Assembly: GCA_039621445.1 (NCBI GenBank)
Contig: CP154954.1
Coordinates: forward strand, 17,390,589 to 17,454,588
Direction: 5' to 3'
Origin: Euglena gracilis
Lineage: Eukaryota > Euglenida > Euglenophyceae > Euglenales
Length of the DNA: 64,000 nt
Below the pieces are notes generated by a model that had not been told where the DNA came from, searched no databases, and saw only the letters and a list, made by a program, of their open reading frames with translations. A program made the position numbers and the translations under genes. Numbering within the stretch: position 1 is the stretch's first letter; each line of letters starts with the position of its first letter. Shown here in pieces: positions 58,056 to 64,000 of this stretch.

Positions 58056-59303
58056 GATTCTGGGTGTGGGTGGGAGTGGGGATGGGAGGTGATGGGGAGG
58101 GAGGTGGGGGGGTGCCGCAGAGGGGGGAGGCCTCGCACGGTTTTCACGCCCACCTCCAGCCGGTGCGGCCCGAACTGGAGGGCCGGAGATACCAGCTCCG
58201 GCAGGCCGGGGGTGGCACACCTGCGATGTCGCCGCCTCCGCGTCCGTGCTGGTCGTCGTCTCCTGCTGCTGCCGCTGCCGCCGCCGTCCGCCGCGACGAT
58301 GGCCTCGCAGGGGATCCCACGGGTTGGGATGAGAGGGGATCGGAGGGGGGCCGGCCCTTGCCTCCCTCTCTCTCTCTCTCTCTCCCCTCCGCGGTGGTCT
58401 CGATGTGGTTGGGGGCTCCGACTCCCCCCGACAGTGGCGTCGAGCTTGACATTTTTCCTGCAGCTTCTTCAGCTCCGCGCTCAGGGCGGAGATGGTGTCC
58501 GCCATTCTCTTGATCTCCTTATGCAGGGCAGCCCCTCGCCTGCTCTGCACCGGCGTCCATACGTCGCCTTCTTCTCTTCTGCCTCTTGCTTCATCACGGG
58601 GTTGGTTGCCCTGCGCACTCCCAGGGCGAGAGGGTCTTGTTGATCTCATGGCGCTTGAACTTTGTGATTCCCCAGGGCGGTGCCCACGGGTCGATTCCCT
58701 GTTGGGTCGCCAAGGGGCTTGGGGCCGGGGCAAATCCCGCTTCGCTTGCTCCCCTGCGGACGGGGTTGGCGGGGCACAGGCACCACGCTGCCTGCCACCC
58801 GCCCGGACTTGGCTCGGTCTCGCTCCGGGGACGTGGCTCCCAGAGGGTTGGTGGCCCTGGGGGGGCCGTGGGGGTGGCGCCTTGGACCGGGGTGGTCGGC
58901 CTCCCCGATCCTGGCACCTTCATGCCAGTCGTGCGTCTGGCGCTCGAGGTCCGCGGGGCGCTCGACGTTCTGGGCTGCTGCGGCTTCTTGCCATTCTTGG
59001 ATGATGCTCCGCCGCTGGGGGCCGCACGAGGCACCAGACCTGATTCTGCAGGTCCCGGTCCCATGATTCGTACATGGCTTCATGGTTGGGGTCCTCGTCC
59101 TGCTTGGTCGTGGGGTCTTCACTACGAAAAAGGGAGTGCGTTTACAGGAAGGGATGGGGATAAAGGAATAGAGGGCGGCGGGGAGGGGGTTAGGAATAAG
59201 GGCAGGGGGAGTTGTAGACTATTCTCTCTACGGATTTCTGTCATGTCCGGGTCCAGTGTATTCGTACATGGCTTGTCCGTCGTCCTGGCGTGTCGTGGGT
59301 CCT
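58056..59303 (-). pseudogene. Penelope copy D, C-terminal extension, broken
   Basis: Encodes pieces of the AEWPAEWR module (59,340-59,290), IIQEWQEAAAAQNVERPADL, HDWHEGARIGEADHPGPRR, and the coiled coil ALHKEIKRMADTISALSAEL. The piece between WDPD-like text and the CGPQRRS block is disrupted by an insertion at about 59,085-59,275 that carries a partial duplicate of the ATTCGTACATGGCTT word. Confidence 0.6.
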
Positions 59304-61378
59304 TCAGCACCGCCTTCCACTCTTCGTACTTGGCTCGCCACTCGGCAGGCCACTCACTGAACGAAGTGAACTTCCTCTTCTTCGTGGGGCCTTGGGAAGA
59401 GGTGTCGTCGTCGGTGGTGTTGCTGGGTGGCGGCGGGGAGCGGTGAGGAGGAGCCGGTTGGGGGCCTCGATGGCGAGAACGGGGAGACCTTGGAGGAGGG
59501 CCAAGGAAGACGAGGAGGAGGAGGGGCCGATGGTGAGTGTGTTGAGATGCACATTCTGCACGATGGAGGGGGCTTGTGGCGCGGAGGGAGGGAGGTAGAT
59601 GGGGATGGGGACCCGGACCTCCACGGGGACGGGGACGGGCATGGGGACCCGGACCTCCACGGGGACTTGCACGGGGACCGGGACGACCCGCTCGATGACC
59701 CGATCCACGAAGACAGGCTCCCGCACGGGAACGGGGACCTGCCTCTCGACGATGACGACCCGCTCCTGGAGGACCTCACGGGTGGGTGGGGGGAGGCATG
59801 GGGTTGGGGAGGCGGAGTCCGGGTTGGAGAGAGGGGGGCCTTGGGAGGCTGTGGGGGCCGTTGGGGCGCTGGGGGATTGGGAGGCGGTGCTTGGCTGCGC
59901 TGCAACCCCCTCGAGGGCGTCCGTCTCTGTCTCCATGGCCGTGGGCTGGCAACTCTCAGGCCCGCCCGGGCTCCCCGGGGGCGAGATCCTTGGCGGCGTC
60001 ACCCCCGGTTCACCGCCCAGCGTAAACCCCGCTCCGGTGTGGGCCAGCCTGTCGCTTGGGGCGTCCCCCCTCGGCTCTGAGGCCGGTCCTGGCAGCACGA
60101 TCACGGACCCGCCCGGGCTCCCTGGGGCTGAGATCCTTGGCGGCGTCACCCCCAGTTCACAGCCCGACGTAAACCCCGTCACGGTGTGGGCCAGTCCGTG
60201 GCTCGGGGCGTCCCCCTCGCTGTCCTCAGGCCCGCCCGGGCTCCCCGGGGGCGGGATCCTTGGCGGCGTCACCCCCGGTTCACTGCCCGGCGTAAACCCC
60301 GCCCCGGTGTGGGCCGGCCTGGTGCTGCGGCTGTTTGGGGCGTCCCCCTCCTCTTGACTGATTGGTAGAGGCTCGCCCGGGCTCGCCGGGGGCGGGATCC
60401 TTGGCGGCATCACCCCCGGGTCCTTGCCCTTGCTGCTCACCGATTGGGCGCACCTCACCTCTGGGGCGTCCCCCTCTCTGAGCCCTGGCCAGTGGACGGA
60501 TCGGGACGCTCCTCTCGGGGCCTGCTGCTTGCCGTGGCGCACGTGGGCCTCCCGGTCGATGATCATCACATCCACGTCGGAGGGCTGGGAGGCGGAGGGG
60601 GAAGGGGGCGGCGTCATCTCGGCCAGCAAGTCGTCGATGCCCCCGGGGAGGGGTGCGGGGTGGCCGAAGACGGAGAGAAAGTCGGCCTGGGAGGGGGCAT
60701 GGGCCTCATCGAGGGGGAGGGCTGTGGCCCATGGGGCTGGGGGAGCGCGGTGGGGGCTGGAGTGGAGCCACTTCCACACCTTGGAAAACCAGGTGCGGAG
60801 CTCACGGACGCGGATGTCGGTGGCATGCCAGCGCTGGAAGAGGAAGCGGCTCCACACCGACTGCACCAGGCGGCGAGAGTACCCCCGCCAGATGGCGTTG
60901 CGGAAGACGTTGGCCACTGACTGCTTGAAATCCCCCATGTGGCTGCAGGCCATCCGGGCGAACTCCAGGCGGCCCATGATGACCCCGCCCAGCTGCTCGG
61001 TGGGGGCGGTGGTGGTGGCTAGGGGGTAGCGAACAATGTGGTGGGGGTACTCCTCCTCCCGGTCGTGGACGGTGGTGTGCACCACGCGGTCCCCGTTGGA
61101 ATGGCATTGGATGTACACTCGGACGCCCAGGCACACCACGGACTCGCCGGAGCCGGTGGTCTTGTACTCCATGCCGTACTCGGCTGCCGAGGGGAGGGGC
61201 ATGGTGGTGGGGTGGACGATGTCGTCGATGTATCGGGACACGGCGGAGGACCGGAGCTGGGGAGGGAGGGCGTACATGTGGTCGCGCTCCACGGGGTAGC
61301 AGGCCAGGTTGGCCAGCTGCGGGGCCGGGGGGAGGCCCATGGGCATGCCCCGGATCTGGCGCCGGACCCTTCCGCCAT
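59304..61378 (-). pseudogene. Penelope copy D, RT C-half, PPRI repeats and Val-Pro repeats
   Basis: From the truncation the frame reads NGGRVRRQIRGMPMGLPPAP, RYIDDIVHPT, VCLGVRVYI, the Trp-rich helix region, then at least five GVxPPRIxxPGSPG repeats, the Val-Pro block and ALTIGP-like text in one continuous frame, ending at 59,304 in a shifted region. It therefore shows RT tail and extension fused without a stop. By chance the same frame stays open into the adjoining duplicated sequence (to 61,664); those upstream codons are not part of the element. Confidence 0.7.
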
Positions 61379-62630
61379 TGCATTTTGACACCATCACAAT
61401 TTGAAAGCTTTCAAGCTGCCAACGGGCAGCCTGACGGTGTTGCCTTTTGTGTTTTAAGATTTCAAACGAGTGCAAAATGCGAAAAAGAGCCCTCGGGGCT
61501 ATTTTGTATGGAACAAAAAATATATTGCCGTCCGAAGGGCGGCTGGACGGTAGTGCAATTTTCCAAGAACATTCCCCAAAAAGAGCCAAATTTGTCAACA
61601 GAAATGGTTTGCTCCTTTTAAACATTAGAAGCCAAGTCAAGATACATGTGTTTCCTTTTTCCATTTAGAGGGCGGCGAGATGGGAGTGGATATATTCACA
61701 AACAACAACTTCAGATTGGAAAAAGGAAGACTTTTTTCCCCTCCGACCATGAGTTTTGGGCTTGTTTGGCCGCCCAAAGGGCGGCAAGACGGCAGCGATG
61801 TCCAAGGGAGTGCTACCCCCGTGACCCCCCCCCCCCGTGACCCGCCCGTGACCCGAGAATCGAGCCTTCGATTTTCATACAATGCATCAACCTTCATCAC
61901 TTCAGCCTTTCTTTTCATTCATCATTTCAGCCTGCTTTTTGATGTCCAGGTGGCGTTTTTGGTTGCTTTTCATCAATTTTCTGGTTCAAACCACTGAAAG
62001 TTTGCCTTGAGATGGTCTAAAAATGGAAAGAAATGCCAAGATTTGAGGGGAAATTTTTTTCGACCCAAACACTGGCGCTTCTTTGCCATATGAATTTGAC
62101 CCAAAACATTGGCAAAAGGGGAGATTGCGCAAGTAGGAAAGAATTTCATGGCAAAAAGGGAAAAAGGGGGGAGGGGAAACATGAAATTTCTGTGGAAGAC
62201 CCCCCCAAAACAGAAAATAATTGTGTCGGCCGGGCCGAGGGACAATATGGGGGGGGACAATATGGGGGGGGGGTTGGAAGGGTTCCGCCCCTTTCCTGAT
62301 GGGGAGGCAAAACCTGGATGGTACCTCCTGACCACCTCCAAAGTGCCATCCTCCCCCCGTCCCCCCCCCCCGTGACCCCCCCCCCCCCCGTGACCCCCCC
62401 GTGACCCGCACCACCCCCCAGCAACAAAATCACCCAAAAGTTCAATGAAAAGTTGTGTTCTTAATCTGAAAGAATTTTTTCACAAAGTGCAAAAAAAATT
62501 TGGAAGGTAACTTTTTAGGGTTCCGAAAAATTTTTGAGGCAAAAAATCTTTAGGGGGGGGCAAAAAAATCTCGGGGGGGCGCCCCCCCTGCCCCCCAAGT
62601 TTCTACTTCTACACCAATGCCCCCAAGCGC

Positions 62631-63215
62631 TTGCAAAGACCCTCAATATTCTTCAAAGTTCTTCGTTCAAGCTGGAACTGGACCGGAAGTTCGAGCTTGC
62701 TCCATCAGGACAGACCCCGTTTGTTTTTGATGGTGATGGATGTCCGGGTGCATTTTTTCCAACTTGCAAAGGAGAATGCCTCTCTTTCCCCACGGGTAGA
62801 AGAAATTCTGTCGAAGTTTTTAGACGCCAAGAAATTGCGCGACATTTTTCGTTTGTCTGCCAAGAGAGCTTACAAACATTTTGACACAGTAATGTCAAAG
62901 GACCAATCGGCAAAGGAGGTTCGTATTTTGTGCCCGGGTAATTTAACCGACTTTGAGCATGACATCTCTCAGTATGAAATGTTGCGTCTTCCGCTGGATG
63001 ATGAACAAATTCAGGATGAATGGCGTAAGTATTGCTGCATTGAGAAATCGCATATTGCTACACCTGATTGTGTTGCAACTTTTTGGGTGAACCGACCAGG
63101 TAAATTGGCAGAATATGCAGCTTTTCTGGTTTCTTTGCCAGTGACGTCGGCCGACCTACTTGCAGAACCATTTTGTTCCTTTGTCAAGAACATCCAGAAA
63201 TGGAGCATGGCATAG
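62631..63215 (+). pseudogene. hAT-like transposase C-terminal fragment, copy 2
   Basis: Same 194-codon frame as at 51,225-51,809, apparently identical in the encoded text, which shows the duplication is recent or homogenised. Confidence 0.4.
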
Positions 63216-63537
63216 CAAAACAGGTGAATCCAGACGTCCGCCGCGGTCAGACAAAACGGCATTCAATGTCACCATTGAACAGCATCATAGTGGACAGGCG
63301 ACTAATATTGTCTGGCAAAGAATTCCGGAGTTTTGTATCAATGCACCCCAACAAACTGAAAGAACGCTCAACGTAATCTCCAAGTATGTGCAATTTTGTG
63401 CAATTTTGTGCAATTTTTTTTGCACAGCAATTTTGACCCCCCTATGTGCAATCCCCCCTGTTCTGTGTCCCCGCTGTGGTGTGAGGGTTGGTTTCCCAAC
63501 CACCTCAGATGTTGCCCGCTCCGTTTCGTGTACCACC

Positions 63538-63726
63538 CCCCCTTTATTTGACCCCCCCCCCTAATTGAGCATTTGGGTCCGGGGAATTTTTTTTTCATGC
63601 GCCGAAGGCGCGGAAATTTTTTTTTGCCCTATTTCTAAAGAAAATTTTGACCTCCCCTTATTTGACCCCCCCCCTTATTTGAGCATTTGGGGGGTCCTTT
63701 GGCGTGTGCTCAAATAAAGGGGGGGG
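63538..63726. mobile_element. TTTATTTGA C-run foldback element, copy 4, full length
   Basis: CCTTTATTTGACC, then TAATTGAGCATTTGGGTCC, GCGCCGAAGGCGC hairpin, GCCCTATTTCTAAAG, the second TTATTTGAC/C-run set, GAGCATTTGGGGGGTCC, and TCAAATAAAGG. About 190 bp, the intact counterpart of 52,124-52,208. Confidence 0.75.
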
Positions 63727-64000
63727 AGTATCTCATGCAACGACACTTATCATTTTGTGTGCGCCGACCTCCGCCGTGCTCCCAAACGTCCCTGGAGATG
63801 CCCGGGATGTTTGTGATGCGGTGTGTCCGTAGTATGTCCCACGAGGTGTTTGCTATATCGAGAACTGTGTCCCAGACGCCGGTTCGGGCGGGAAACCTGT
63901 GCCTGGGACGCCGGTTCGGGCGGTAGCCGCCCGAACCGGCGTCTGGGACACAGTTTTTGAAACCGTGGCTAGGGGGCTCCGGTTTCATGCCCGAACCGGC

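Larger units (their letters stand above)
58010..61380 (-). mobile_element. Penelope-like element copy D, 5'-truncated
   Basis: The 3' end is a TC/GA microsatellite (58,012-58,035) next to the block TCTTCTTGATTGGTATGGAC. The 5' end is cut within the RT at CCGCCATTGCA (61,380), where the duplicated segment begins. It contains RT motifs B and C onward and the full C-terminal extension. An insertion of about 190 bp near 59,085-59,275 splits the extension. Confidence 0.8.
61381..64000. repeat. Segmental duplication, copy 2 (runs off the window)
   Basis: Nearly identical to 49,959-52,479 in order and orientation. It includes a full-length TTTATTTGA foldback where copy 1 has a deletion, and a second hAT-like fragment. 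Its left edge is the junction with Penelope copy D. Confidence 0.9.

Noticed and set aside
61381-61664. Apparent N-terminal extension of the copy D RT frame (MEKGNTCIL...)
   Set aside because: This part belongs to the duplicated segment and occurs at 49,959-50,242 without any RT; the fusion is a chance open frame across the junction.

Overview
The window is repeat-dominated eukaryotic nuclear DNA. About half is retroelement coding sequence and most of the rest is short non-autonomous repeats built on runs of C or G. No bacterial operon, tRNA or rRNA was recognised. The organism cannot be named from this sequence. Spliceosomal-looking exon borders, GC3-rich exon fragments lost among repeats, Gly/Lys-rich Gag tails, a retrotransposon with a cytosine methyltransferase, and a Penelope-like element with an N-terminal GIY-YIG nuclease together suggest a protist or alga with a large genome. 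A dinoflagellate-like or streptophyte/chlorophyte alga are the candidates I considered. This is inference.

Layout. 1-9.5 kb: decayed repeats, two copies of a hAT-like MITE (1478-1894 and 5428-5878, the second with an exact 8-bp target duplication), a giant TTTTGGCCA foldback (7.6-8.4 kb), and scattered GC3-rich plus-strand exon fragments that may belong to one membrane-protein gene. 9.5-11.8 kb: a DIRS-like reverse transcriptase/RNase H fragment. 12.55-21.95 kb: a Ty3-like retrotransposon with Gag, proline-rich repeats, cytosine methyltransferase, aspartic protease, RT and RNase H; no integrase is visible. At 21,948 a 5'-truncated Penelope-like element (copy A, plus strand) interrupts it. At about 24,888 copy A meets, in opposite orientation, a minus-strand run of the same element (copies B and C, 24.9-38.1 kb), followed by a diverged relative (38.15-41.03 kb). 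41-49 kb: C-run foldbacks, a decayed minus-strand gene cut by three insertions whose removal rejoins its frame, and hAT-like fragments. 49.96-52.48 kb is duplicated at 61.38-64.0 kb; the second copy starts exactly at the truncated 5' end of Penelope copy D (58.0-61.38 kb). 52.4-57.6 kb holds palindromic GAACCGGCG elements and other MITE-like repeats.

How the parts work together. The Penelope units encode endonuclease and RT plus an in-frame C-terminal extension with Val-Pro repeats, an AEWPAEWR module and a GEAxxPGP motif. Tail fragments placed upstream of full units match the pseudo-LTR arrangement typical of Penelope elements. The Ty3-like unit couples replication enzymes to a DNA methyltransferase. 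Most coding units carry frameshifts or truncations, so the window reads as a graveyard of recently active and older elements rather than a set of cooperating host genes.
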